Source: Cytophagales bacterium (lineage in GTDB: Bacteria > Bacteroidota > Bacteroidia > Cytophagales > 172606-1). From it: a stretch of DNA of 64,000 nt. The notes below the pieces were generated by a model. The model did no database searches. It worked only from the letters and a program-made list of their open reading frames with translations, and was not told the origin of the DNA. Positions 35,474 through 43,460 of this stretch are shown here, in pieces. Within the stretch, counting starts at the first letter, position 1. The number at the start of each line of letters is the position of its first letter. The position numbers and the translations under genes are program-made. Location of the stretch: positions 463,854 through 527,853 of the forward strand of contig JAUJMU010000002.1 in assembly GCA_030446715.1 (NCBI GenBank), read 5' to 3'.

Positions 35474-36835
35474 ATGGCATTTGAACTTACCCGGGAATTC
35501 GTAGCGTACATTGAAGAAGCGGCCGAGAACCGTGACGATGCTTTTATCCGGGAATCGCTGAACGAACTGTATCCGGCCGACATTGCCAATCTGCTGGTCG
35601 GGATGGACGACGATCAGGCAAAATACGTGCTGGAAGTACTCGGCCGGGAAACCGGTGCGGAGGTGATCAGTAACCTCGACCCGTACATGCGGACTGATTT
35701 TCTCGCTACTAAGTTTACTTCTGAAGAAATAGCCGGCTTTATTGGATTCATCGAATCTGATGACGCCGCCGACATTCTCAACGAGCAGCCGGGTAAGATA
35801 CGGGAGGAAGTAATTGCCCTGCTTGAGAACCGCGAAAAAGCGCGGCACATTATTGATCTGCTTCATTACGAGGAAGATACGGCCGGCGGTCTGATGGCGA
35901 AGGAACTGGTAAAATGCAACCTGAACTGGACGGTGGTGCAGTGCGTAGACGAAATCCGCCGACAGGCCCAACAGGTGGAAAAAGTCAATTCCGTATATGT
36001 GGTAGACGAAAAGGGCATTCTCAAAGGCCGCGTTTCGCTCAAGAAGATTGTACTTTCCCGCGCCAGCAACCGTGTAGCCGACATCTACGACGACGAAGTG
36101 ATGTCCGTAGAACTGCACCAGTCAGCCGAAGAAGTAGCCGACATCATGCGCCGCTACGACCTTGACTCTGTGCCCGTGGTCAACGTAAACGGCAAACTGA
36201 TGGGCCGCATCACCATTGACGACGTGGTAGATGTGATCACTGAACTGGCCGAACGGGAGCGGCAGGCCATGTCGGGTCTGAGCGGCAACGCCGAGGAGGA
36301 TGAAGAAAGCATCTGGTTATCGGTCAAGGCCCGTCTGCCGTGGCTGCTGATCGGCATGATCGGAGGCTTGCTGGCGGCCCGTTTTGTCGGCATATTCGAA
36401 AACGACCTCATTGCCGTGGTCCCGGCGCTGGCCGCGTTTATCCCGCTGATCGGGGGCACCGGCGGCAACGTGGGCATTCAGTCCTCCTCGGTGATCCTGC
36501 AGAGTCTTGCCAACCGTTCGGTCTTTGAAATCAGTACCCTGGAGCGGCTCATGAAAGTACTCGTGATTGCTGTTTTCAACGGAGTTATTCTCGGCCTGAT
36601 TGTTTTTGCCTTCAACTATGCGCTGGGTGCCGAACTGAGACTGTCGCTGGTGGTTTCCATAGCCCTGATCTCGGTGGTACTGCTGGCTTCCTTTATGGGT
36701 ACGGTCACGCCCCTCGTGCTGGATAAATTCGGGATCAACCCCGCCGTGGCATCCGGTCCGTTTATTACAACGGCTAACGACTTACTCGGTCTCACCATTT
36801 ATTTCCTCACGGCCAAGCTGCTGTACAGTCTTTAA
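35474..36835 (+). CDS. mgtE: magnesium transporter MgtE
   Basis: A 453-residue protein from ATG 35474. The N-domain has superhelical MgtE_N repeats ('LNELYPADIANLLVGMDDDQ' onwards). Two CBS domains follow at about 130-255 ('TAGGLMAKELVKC', 'VNGKLMGRITIDDVVDVI'), then the plug helix and five membrane segments starting 'RLPWLLIGMIGGLLAARFVG'. The ion-selective region is 'PLIGGTGGNVGIQSS', and 'GPFITTANDLLGLTIYF' holds the pore Asp. The Mg2+-sensing acidic residues of the N-CBS interface are present. It is an inner-membrane Mg2+ channel. Confidence 0.95.
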   Translation: MAFELTREFVAYIEEAAENRDDAFIRESLNELYPADIANLLVGMDDDQAKYVLEVLGRETGAEVISNLDPYMRTDFLATKFTSEEIAGFIGFIESDDAADILNEQPGKIREEVIALLENREKARHIIDLLHYEEDTAGGLMAKELVKCNLNWTVVQCVDEIRRQAQQVEKVNSVYVVDEKGILKGRVSLKKIVLSRASNRVADIYDDEVMSVELHQSAEEVADIMRRYDLDSVPVVNVNGKLMGRITIDDVVDVITELAERERQAMSGLSGNAEEDEESIWLSVKARLPWLLIGMIGGLLAARFVGIFENDLIAVVPALAAFIPLIGGTGGNVGIQSSSVILQSLANRSVFEISTLERLMKVLVIAVFNGVILGLIVFAFNYALGAELRLSLVVSIALISVVLLASFMGTVTPLVLDKFGINPAVASGPFITTANDLLGLTIYFLTAKLLYSL

Positions 36836-36841
36836 TTACAC

Positions 36842-36865
36842 TTTTTGCAAAATTGTTTGCAAAAA
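36842..36865. promoter_or_regulatory. candidate operator of the TAC cassette
   Basis: TTTTTGCAAA and TTTGCAAAAA form perfect 10-bp inverted arms around ATTG, just upstream of the cassette's first open frame. TAAATTTG, which fits the Bacteroidota -7 promoter element, follows at about 36880. XRE antitoxins usually bind such palindromes to autoregulate. Confidence 0.5.
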
Positions 36866-36885
36866 TTAAGCTATAGGTTAAATTT

Positions 36886-37288
36886 GTGAAACTTAAGGCA
36901 ATTAAAATAAGTTCTGATACACATAATACAACAAATGTGTATGTAGATGCCGGAAATGCTGGCACTATATTACCGTATCTCTTCAGCAATAAAACGGTTA
37001 CGGTAGAATTCCTTGATATTTAAGGTATACTTCACGAAAACCAACGAAACCGGGAACTATATTGCAAAGCTGAAGTATCTGATAAGGCGAAGGGCGTATT
37101 TGAAATGCGATTCACTCGTAATCAACGGAATGACCGGATCTATTGTAAAGCGTTTCATGAGGGAAAGAAGAGGCATATATATAATAATGGTAGAACTGTT
37201 TCAGGGTAAAAAATCACAAGACATACCAAAAAGAATTAAACAAAGGCTGGAAGTTATTGGAGGATTTGATTATGAACTGGAAAAATAA
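36886..37288 (+). pseudogene. RelE/HigB-like toxin gene, reading frame disrupted
   Basis: From GTG 36886 the frame encodes 45 residues and meets TAA at 37021-37023. Beyond it the same frame continues with toxin-like text ('ELYCKAEVSDKAKGVFEMRF', 'RNQRNDRIYCKAFHEGKKRH'). It then shifts at an AT dinucleotide run near 37175-37185 into the frame that ends 'VELFQGKKSQDIPKRIKQRL' and stops at 37288. The FEMRF, IYC and late KKSQDIPKRI blocks correspond to the beta-sheet core and C-terminal helix of RelE/HigB-type mRNA interferases. The gene overlaps the antitoxin start by 17 bp. It is AT-rich compared with its flanks. The disruptions could be inactivation, slippage or sequence error. Confidence 0.6.
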
Positions 37289-37730
37289 ATTAGATGAGGC
37301 TTTATCGCAAATAAGCGAAGACGCACTGCTGGCTCATGAGACGCGGATGGTGCAATTTCGCTTTTTAAGCGAAATTGATCGTTTAATGGATGAAAGAAAT
37401 TTCTCTAAAAAAGAGTTGGCTAAAGCTATCGGTACGTCTCCTAGTTATATCACTCAGCTTTTTAAAGGGACTAAACCATTGAACCTGGAAACGATAGCAA
37501 AGTTTCAGAAAATCTTTGGGGTAAAATTTGACGTAGAAGCTAAATTACTTGTTGATAAATATCGCAGGGAAACTCCCGAACAAGAATTTACACCCAGCTA
37601 TACGGAAAACCTCCAGGGCTTTTGGATATCCAGATTCGTCAGCTTCTCTGACGCAGATACTCTTGCCTGCTACAATCCTTTGGTTCTGCCTCAATCTGAA
37701 GCCGATGTTGAATATCCGCAAAGCGCATGA
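37272..37730 (+). CDS. XRE-family antitoxin, probably chaperone-dependent
   Basis: A 152-residue protein from ATG 37272. A helix-turn-helix domain spans about residues 33-85 ('MDERNFSKKELAKAIGTSPS', 'YITQLFKGTKPLNLETIAKF'). The C-terminal 60 residues are not part of the DNA-binding fold and end in an aromatic, probably unstructured tail ('NLQGFWISRFVSFSDADTLA'). In TAC systems the antitoxin carries such a hydrophobic chaperone-addiction tail recognised by a SecB-like chaperone. The stop TGA overlaps the chaperone ATG (ATGA), indicating translational coupling. Low GC suggests recent acquisition. Confidence 0.8.
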   Translation: MNWKNKLDEALSQISEDALLAHETRMVQFRFLSEIDRLMDERNFSKKELAKAIGTSPSYITQLFKGTKPLNLETIAKFQKIFGVKFDVEAKLLVDKYRRETPEQEFTPSYTENLQGFWISRFVSFSDADTLACYNPLVLPQSEADVEYPQSA

Positions 37731-38203
37731 TTGCTCAACCATCACCCCTTGTTATCCATAACTTCTTCATTCTTAAGAAAAATTTTCAGTACGTCCCTCT
37801 TGCAGAAGGAATTACCAGAGAAGACGTACTGAATCATCCGGTTGATATTGATTTTACCTTGAAAAAAGTAAAAGACGGGTTTAATCTTTTCGTTAAGCTA
37901 AGTCATAACTATAGTGAAGATGCACTGGCAGGTTATAGCTTCTTTATAGAAGCTGTTGGTGTTTTTTCACTACAGACCGAGAAGATTCTTTCTGAAAAGA
38001 TGATACAAAATTTACAGTATGTATCCACCCTTAGCCTGGTCATCAACTTTCTGCGCGGCTATCTTTTAAACGTTACATCATATTGTCCTTTAGGGCCTTT
38101 TGTCTTACCGGCAATAGATTTAAACGAGTTGATGAAAAGTAAAACAGGGAAAAAGCCTTCTGGAAGTCGTCCTAAGAATATTGATGAAAATTCTCGTAGT
38201 TGA
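37727..38203 (+). CDS. SecB-like chaperone of a toxin-antitoxin-chaperone system
   Basis: A 158-residue protein. Its order of elements follows SecB: a first strand 'SPLVIHNFFILKKNFQYV', an alternating strand pair 'DIDFTLKKVKDGFNLFVKLS', 'YSFFIEAVGVFSL', then a long helix and 'YCPLGPFVLPAIDLNELM', equivalent to the SecB segment leading to the Pro-x-Asn/Asp-Leu motif before the C-terminal helix. The last 20 bp lie inside the following dehydrogenase gene, so the tail (KKPSGSRPKNIDENSRS) may be vestigial or altered by insertion. It would hold the antitoxin tail and so control toxin release. Confidence 0.7.
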   Translation: MIAQPSPLVIHNFFILKKNFQYVPLAEGITREDVLNHPVDIDFTLKKVKDGFNLFVKLSHNYSEDALAGYSFFIEAVGVFSLQTEKILSEKMIQNLQYVSTLSLVINFLRGYLLNVTSYCPLGPFVLPAIDLNELMKSKTGKKPSGSRPKNIDENSRS

Positions 38204-39116
38204 CCCGATGCATCCGAGTTTTCTGCCCCTGCTGGAAGGAAAGGGGTTGTCGGCCGATTACCGTCCTGAACTGACAAAAGAAGAAGTTGTGGCCATCATC
38301 GGGGAGTACGATGGACTGGTGGTAAGGAGCAAAGTCACCATTAACGAAGATTTTCTGCAGCAAGCCGGCGGGTTAAAATTTATTGCCCGCGCCGGGGCCG
38401 GCATGGATCAGATAGACGTGGATGCCGCCGGCAAAAGGAGCATTGCCCTGCTCAACGCCCCGGAAGGCAACCGCGTGGCCGTAGCCGAACACGCCATCGG
38501 CATGCTGCTTTGCCTGTTCAACAAACTTCACCTTGCTGACCGGCAGGTGCGGGCTGGTATCTGGGACCGGGAAGGTAACCGGGGCCTCGAACTGCTGGGC
38601 AAAACTGTGGGAGTTATCGGCTACGGCAACACTGGCCGTGAATTTGCCCGGCGTGTCAACGCCTTTGGCTGCCGGGTGCTGGCTTTTGACATATACATTG
38701 GTGATTTTTCGGATAAATATGCTCAGCAATGCACGCTGGCTGCCATTTTTGAAGAAACCGACATTGTAAGTCTGCACATTCCGCTCTCCTCCGAAACGCT
38801 GGGCTGGGTAAACAAAAGCTTTCTGGAAGGGTTCCGCAAAAATATTTTTCTGATCAATACCTCCCGGGGCGAAATCATACCGCTGGCTGATCTGGTCTGG
38901 GCCCTGGAAAGCGGCCGGGTGCAGGGAGCCTGCCTCGACGTACTGGAAAACGAAAGGTTAAAAACCCTGACAACTGCACAGAAAGAAGCCTTCGACTACC
39001 TTGCTGCCTCTGACCGGGTGCTGCTTTCGCCCCACGTGGCTGGCTGGACGCACGAATCCTACGTAAAGATCAACCAGGTGCTGGTAGAGAAAATCGCCGC
39101 TTTTGTGAATGGCTGA
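38184..39116 (+). CDS. D-isomer-specific 2-hydroxyacid dehydrogenase (phosphoglycerate dehydrogenase-like)
   Basis: A 310-residue NAD-dependent dehydrogenase from ATG 38184, whose first codons overlap the SecB-like gene. The catalytic domain starts 'KILVVDPMHPSFLPLLEGKG'. The Rossmann motif is 'GKTVGVIGYGNTGREFARRV', the catalytic Arg is in 'INTSRGEIIPLADL' and the Glu/His pair in 'DVLENERLK' and 'LLSPHVAGWTHES'. The substrate could be 3-phosphoglycerate or another 2-hydroxyacid. GC content is clearly higher than in the TAC cassette, so the cassette appears to have been inserted right at its start. Confidence 0.9.
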   Translation: MKILVVDPMHPSFLPLLEGKGLSADYRPELTKEEVVAIIGEYDGLVVRSKVTINEDFLQQAGGLKFIARAGAGMDQIDVDAAGKRSIALLNAPEGNRVAVAEHAIGMLLCLFNKLHLADRQVRAGIWDREGNRGLELLGKTVGVIGYGNTGREFARRVNAFGCRVLAFDIYIGDFSDKYAQQCTLAAIFEETDIVSLHIPLSSETLGWVNKSFLEGFRKNIFLINTSRGEIIPLADLVWALESGRVQGACLDVLENERLKTLTTAQKEAFDYLAASDRVLLSPHVAGWTHESYVKINQVLVEKIAAFVNG

Positions 39117-39274
39117 ATGGTTGGATGATTACCCTGTCAGATCGTTGCCTGGTTAAACGGCAGTCCGCCACGGCGGCTCAGCCGGAATGGCAGATTGAGA
39201 AAAGATTCCTTCGTCCACAGCAATGCAATAGTCTGACAATTCATCAAGACAGCACTACATCCGTTTTCCCGGTA

Positions 39275-39312
39275 AAAATAAAACCCGGAAGGCTTCTGAA
39301 ACCTCCCGGGCA
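39275..39312 (-). terminator. intrinsic terminator of the YceI gene
   Basis: On the minus strand CCCGGGAGG and CCTTCCGGG pair with one mismatch around a 9-nt loop, followed by TTTTATTTTT. It lies just after the YceI stop. Confidence 0.8.
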
Positions 39313-39334
39313 TAGTACAATTAGTTCTGTTTCA

Positions 39335-40000
39335 TTACTTACCGGCTGATGCCTTGGCATTGCTGGTGTTGTCAGCAGTAGCTACCAGATCAAGATCAAG
39401 GGTAAATTCGTCGTAAATCGCCTTGTCACCAAGGTTATCGAAGAATGATTTGGAACCGTAACGGATATCGTATTTGGTGCGGTCAATTGTGACCTTTGCC
39501 CTGGCTTCGGCTCTGTTACCGGTCACCTTCACAATAGCGGGGAATGTCACCGGCCCGGTTTTTCCCTTGATGGTCAGATCGCCGGTGATGTTGTAGTTGG
39601 CTTCTCCCGCTTTGGCACCGGCAATTGGTTCGGCTTTCGTGATTTTGAAGGTTGACGTCGGGTGCTTCTCTACGCCGAAAAAGTCGTCTGACTTGAGGTG
39701 GCCCACCAGTTTGGCATTGTAACCGGCATCTTTCAGATCAGTATTCGTGACGGAGGTCATATCGACTGTAAACTGACCACCGGTGAGCTTATTGTTGCTC
39801 ACTTCCAGCGTACCTGACTGCAGTTTTACATTACCGGAGTGTTCGCCGGTTACTTTCTTGCCGTTCCAGGTGACATTGCTTTTCTGGGTATCTACCTTAA
39901 GGGAAGTAGCGGCTTTTTTACCTTTTCCGTTGTCATTGGCCTGCAGGGTGACAGCCGCCAGCAAGGCAACCAGCATCGTAAAGAGTCTTGTGTTTTTCAT
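39335..40000 (-). CDS. periplasmic YceI family protein
   Basis: A 221-residue exported protein from ATG 40000 with signal peptide 'LFTMLVALLAAVTLQAND'. The YceI lipocalin-like barrel is shown by 'VDTQKSNVTWNGKKVTGEHS', 'GQFTVDMTSVTNTDL', 'VGHLKSDDFFGVEKHPTSTF', the closing 'GDLTIKGKTGPVTFPA' strand, and 'DIRYGSKSFFDNLGDKAIYD'. Family members bind polyisoprenoid lipids in a hydrophobic tunnel. Here a GK-rich linker follows the signal peptide. A palindrome and AT-rich tract lie 75-90 bp upstream. Confidence 0.92.
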   Translation of the reverse strand: MKNTRLFTMLVALLAAVTLQANDNGKGKKAATSLKVDTQKSNVTWNGKKVTGEHSGNVKLQSGTLEVSNNKLTGGQFTVDMTSVTNTDLKDAGYNAKLVGHLKSDDFFGVEKHPTSTFKITKAEPIAGAKAGEANYNITGDLTIKGKTGPVTFPAIVKVTGNRAEARAKVTIDRTKYDIRYGSKSFFDNLGDKAIYDEFTLDLDLVATADNTSNAKASAGK

Positions 40001-40074
40001 AATTCTGGTGATTTTGAAGATAGATGGGATGAAATTACGTGTTTTCGCAGGGAAAGTAAAACTGTTCAGCAAAT

Positions 40075-40090
40075 ATATGTATATACATAT
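40075..40090. promoter_or_regulatory. 16-bp palindrome upstream of the YceI gene
   Basis: ATATGTATATACATAT is perfectly palindromic and lies 75 bp upstream of the YceI start, in an AT-rich stretch that also has a second TGTACA core. It could be an operator for a dimeric regulator. Confidence 0.35.
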
Positions 40091-40143
40091 AATGTACAAA
40101 CATATTAATAAAATAATTTGATTCCATTTGCTGCCGGTATGTT

Positions 40144-40542
40144 TTATATAAATCTGATCCAGCGGAAAGCTTCCCCGGTAGTATCAAAAAACCTGCCACA
40201 AAGCAGATCCTCCCCTACCTGAATCTGAGCTGACCGGCTGCGCAGCCGCAACAAATCAGCCGGGGAAACAATAATGGCAATTTTTCGGACATCGGTCCGG
40301 AGAATACGGGGGAACCATTCTGCACCCGTCCAATCGGTGTCCCAGCTTTCTTCGCTGCGGACGGCCTGCATGTTGATAATCAGCGAGGTAGCGCCGGTCT
40401 GGTGGAGCACATTCAGGCACTGGCGCATGGAGTGATGGTACTCTTCGCGCAAAAAATAGCCCCTGCATACGTGCACCGCGCACTGCAGGGCACGGTTGTA
40501 TTCGATAGTGGAAAAGGGTTTCTCAAAAAAAAGCATCTGCAA
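40144..40542 (-). CDS. hypothetical STAS-like protein
   Basis: A 132-residue soluble protein. The pattern 'ALQCAVHVCRGYFLREEYHH' ... 'TGATSLIINMQAVRSEESWD' ... 'DVRKIAIIVSPADLLRLRSR' ... 'FDTTGEAFRWI' resembles the strand-helix order of SpoIIAA/STAS-like proteins widespread in Bacteroidota, where the final 'F-D-T-x-x-x-A-x-x-W' piece is characteristic. No specific role can be assigned. It is transcribed towards the YceI gene. Confidence 0.65.
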   Translation of the reverse strand: MQMLFFEKPFSTIEYNRALQCAVHVCRGYFLREEYHHSMRQCLNVLHQTGATSLIINMQAVRSEESWDTDWTGAEWFPRILRTDVRKIAIIVSPADLLRLRSRSAQIQVGEDLLCGRFFDTTGEAFRWIRFI

Positions 40543-40591
40543 ACTTGACCGGGTCTACATCCCGCATTTTACGATTATTTTCTGCACCCGA

Positions 40592-41191
40592 CTACTGTGG
40601 GCGGGGGAAATTCTGGTCAGACAGCACTTTCTGCGCCTGCGCCATGTGCCGCTGGTTGTGCACGATTACGAAGCGCAGGCAGTCACCTAAGCGTAATCTG
40701 AGGAGATTGGTGATGGATACCGGAATCATAACCTGTTCCAGATGCACCTTCTGCGCTTCATTCAGCACCCGGAGCATGGCGTGCTGCTGCCGCAGGAATC
40801 CGGGCAATGCACCCGGGCTGACGGTACCGGCTTTGTTGGGGTCGTAAGCTTTCGGAGAAGGATACTTTTTATTGGCCAGAGTGCTGCCGGTGTTCATCGG
40901 TTGTACGGTGCGCACCAGAAAATTGCCCAGCCAGCCCGACCGGAAAGACGGTACGGAGTGGCTTCCTTGTGCGGCTGCCATGCCAATGCGGCTCTCCATT
41001 GCCGGAATGTAGTGTAACCCGTAGCGGTTGAGGTGCTCCAGACAACCGGCAATGCTCCACTTTTCCGGGGCCGGCTTCCAGAGCAGCTGTTGGGGCTGCA
41101 ACGGCGAAAATTCCCGGTCCGCAATCCGGATCAGTTCTTCGGTATCGCCGCGCAGCTGACTGAGTAACTGGAGTGAGGTAAAGACGGGCAT
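40592..41191 (-). CDS. DinB family protein
   Basis: A 199-residue four-helix-bundle protein. 'QQLLWKPAPEKWSIAGCLEH' (with the conserved W-S-I-x-x-x-x-x-H) and 'FRSGWLGNFLVRTVQ' are DinB_2 features, as is the late His-rich 'IVHNQRHMAQAQKVL'. The three His residues usually bind a divalent metal. DinB-like proteins include thiol transferases; the reaction here is unknown. Its ATG is followed upstream, 4 bp away, by seven tandem heptamers, so the array lies in its 5' region. Confidence 0.88.
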   Translation of the reverse strand: MPVFTSLQLLSQLRGDTEELIRIADREFSPLQPQQLLWKPAPEKWSIAGCLEHLNRYGLHYIPAMESRIGMAAAQGSHSVPSFRSGWLGNFLVRTVQPMNTGSTLANKKYPSPKAYDPNKAGTVSPGALPGFLRQQHAMLRVLNEAQKVHLEQVMIPVSITNLLRLRLGDCLRFVIVHNQRHMAQAQKVLSDQNFPRPQ

Positions 41192-41194
41192 AAT

Positions 41195-41250
41195 AGAATT
41201 GAGAATTGAGAATTGAGAATTGAGAATTGAGAATTGAGAATTGAGAATTT
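41195..41250. repeat. seven tandem copies of AGAATTG plus one variant
   Basis: AGAATTG repeats seven times at 41195-41243, followed by AGAATTT. The array begins 4 bp from the start codon of the minus-strand DinB gene. It has the same unit length and copy number as the ATAACTG array at 31836. Confidence 0.92.
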
Positions 41251-41713
41251 AATTTTTTTGTCTGACGGCTTTACTTTCAGGTCCACACAATTTATCTTTT
41301 TTCTAATCACTATCCCCCGGTTTTATTGGATAGCGGGATAGGTTTATGCACCCTGCATTTGAACCGAGGGTTACCCACAAATACTAAGGAATATCGTGTA
41401 GAAGACGGGACACAGGCGGCGAAGCGGGTGCGGCTGGGGGGCAGCAACGGCGCGGCCGGTTCCGGGCTTTGTGCGGTGGCCGGAGGAATGAGCGATGGGC
41501 CTCCACAAAGGGAGGAACAGGCTCGTTGCTGCTGCCTTTTTCTTAATGATTATACACCACAATCAAGCCTCTCAAAAAGCCGCCGGTTTCCGGCAGATCC
41601 ATGCCGGATAGCACCCTCCTTCAACTTCCTGCTCCCAACTGCGTTCAATTCAGTAAGAATTTTTCGGGGTACCGGGTATGCCGCGTACCCTTCCAGCTTC
41701 AACCCTGTTTTTT
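41251..41713. other. intergenic region, nothing recognised
   Basis: About 460 bp upstream of the LigD-type polymerase gene. A 155-codon plus-strand frame starting at 41326 overlaps the polymerase start in another frame and has poor composition (runs of Cys, Arg and Ser), so I do not call it. Confidence 0.4.
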
Positions 41714-42706
41714 ATGAGCCCCGATCAGGACAAGACGCTTTCCGAAGCAAATACGCAAAAAGATACGCACGGGAATGGTGGCCCGGCCAATAAATCCGGT
41801 GAAGCCATTGAGGCCGTCATCGGCGGATATCCGCTCACCCTCACCAGCCTTGATAAGGTCTACTGGCCCGATGAGGGCTATACGAAAGGCGACCTGATCG
41901 GCTATTACCGCCGCGTAGCCCAATGGATGCTGCCCTACCTGAAGGACCGGCCGCAGTCGCTGCACCGCCACCCCAACGGCATCCGCGATGAAGGTTTTTA
42001 CCAGCGGGACATTCGCAGCCAGTTGCCCGGATGGGTGGAAACCACCGAAATTTACGCCGAGTCTACCAAACGTAATCTGGCCCACGTGCTCTGCCAGAAC
42101 GAAGCTACCCTGGTGTACCTTGCCAACCTCGGCTGCATCGAAATTCATCCCTGGAATGCCCGCGTCGGTTCGCTGGACAAGCCCGATTACCTGGTCATTG
42201 ACCTTGACCCGGGCGAAAACACCTGGGACGAGGTGGTGGAGGTGGCTCTGGTGGTCAAAGCCGTGATGGACCGGGCCGGCGCGGCCTGTTACTGCAAAAC
42301 CTCCGGCGCCACGGGCATGCATATTTTCGTGCCACTGGCCGGGCAATACGGATTTGAGGAAGCAGAGGCGTTTGCCCGCCGCGCCGCGGAACTGGTGCAT
42401 GCGCAGCTGCCCGCCCTGACCAGTCTGGAAAGAAGTCCAAAGGCGCGGCGGAAACAGGTGTACCTCGATTACCTGCAAAACAACATCGGGCAGTCAGTAG
42501 CAGCGGCGTACAGCGTACGGCCCAGGCCGGGAGCTACGGTTTCCACACCGCTGCGCTGGGAGGAAGTAAAACCGGGGTTGCACCCATCCGCATTCACCAT
42601 TCAGACCGTACCCGACCGACTTGACCTGGTGGGCGACCTGTTTGGCGGCATCATGGGCACGGGCATTGACCTCAAAGCCTGCATACAACGGCTGAAGGAT
42701 GGATAG
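41714..42706 (+). CDS. LigD-type DNA polymerase/primase (NHEJ polymerase domain)
   Basis: A 330-residue stand-alone polymerase domain of the archaeo-eukaryotic primase fold from ATG 41714. 'LTSLDKVYWPDEGYTKGDLI' and 'YLKDRPQSLHRHPNGI' are the typical LigD-Pol start. 'PDYLVIDLDPGENTWDEVVE' carries the two catalytic Asp residues and 'YCKTSGATGMHIFVPL' the Ser/His nucleotide-binding motif; 'VAAAYSVRPRPGATVSTPLRW' lies near the end. It would fill ends during non-homologous end joining. No ligase or Ku gene is in the window. Its last 8 bp overlap the DUF72 gene. Confidence 0.92.
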   Translation: MSPDQDKTLSEANTQKDTHGNGGPANKSGEAIEAVIGGYPLTLTSLDKVYWPDEGYTKGDLIGYYRRVAQWMLPYLKDRPQSLHRHPNGIRDEGFYQRDIRSQLPGWVETTEIYAESTKRNLAHVLCQNEATLVYLANLGCIEIHPWNARVGSLDKPDYLVIDLDPGENTWDEVVEVALVVKAVMDRAGAACYCKTSGATGMHIFVPLAGQYGFEEAEAFARRAAELVHAQLPALTSLERSPKARRKQVYLDYLQNNIGQSVAAAYSVRPRPGATVSTPLRWEEVKPGLHPSAFTIQTVPDRLDLVGDLFGGIMGTGIDLKACIQRLKDG

Positions 42707-43459
42707 CCCGAACAAGCAAACTGCGGCCGGCCCGGAAACGCGGCTCTTTATCGGCACGTCGGGCTGGCACTACAAGCACTGGCAGGGCAACTTCTACCCG
42801 GCCGGCGTAAAGCCGGCTGGCTATCTGACGCATTACCTCTGCTCCTTTTCCAGCGTGGAGATCAACAATTCGTTTTACCGCCTGCCTGCCGCCGAAACGC
42901 TGGCGGACTGGAAGGCGTCGGTGCCGGAAGATTTCATCTTTGCCGCAAAGGCCAGCCGCTTTATCACGCACATGAAAAAGCTGAAAGACCCCCAGGCGAG
43001 TTTCGGGTTGTTTATGGACCGGGTGATGGTGCTGGGCGAAAAGCTGGGGCCGGTGCTGTTTCAGCTGCCGCCCGCGTGGGGGTTCAACGAGGACCGGTTC
43101 AGGACATTTCTGGAGGCGCTGCCCCTCACCTGCCGCTATACGTTTGAGTTCCGCGACCGGAGCTGGTACAACGAACGGGCCTACGGTTTACTGGAAAAGC
43201 ACCGCTGCGCCTTCTGCATCTACGAAATCGAATACCACCTCTCTCCCCTGCTGACCACTACTGATTTTGTGTACGTGCGCCTCCACGGCCCGGAACGGAA
43301 ATACGACGGCAGCTACTCCGATGAGGTGCTGGCGCAATGGGCCGGCCGCTGCGCTGGCTGGCGGAAGGCAAAAATGTATATTTTTACTTCGACAACGACA
43401 TGCACGGCTACGCCCCGGTGGATGCCCTGCGCCTGCAGGACATGCTGCGGCAGAGGTGA
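42699..43459 (+). pseudogene. DUF72 family protein, frameshifted near the C-terminus
   Basis: ATG 42699 overlaps the polymerase stop. The product matches DUF72 (YecE-like TIM barrel): 'LFIGTSGWHYKHWQGNFYP', 'SVEINNSFYRLPAAETLADW', 'FAAKASRFITHMKKLKDP', and 'FEFRDRSWYNERAYGLLEKH'. After 'VLAQWAGR' near 43349 one C is missing. With it restored the frame reads 'LRWLAEGKNVYFYFDNDMHG' and ends at TGA 43457. As given, translation would run on into unrelated text to 43481. The defect removes only the last conserved segment. Function of the family is unknown. Confidence 0.85.
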
Positions 43460-43460
43460 T

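Noticed and set aside
41326-41793. A 155-codon plus-strand gene before the LigD polymerase
   Set aside because: It overlaps the polymerase start in another frame and has unlikely composition with Cys and Arg runs.
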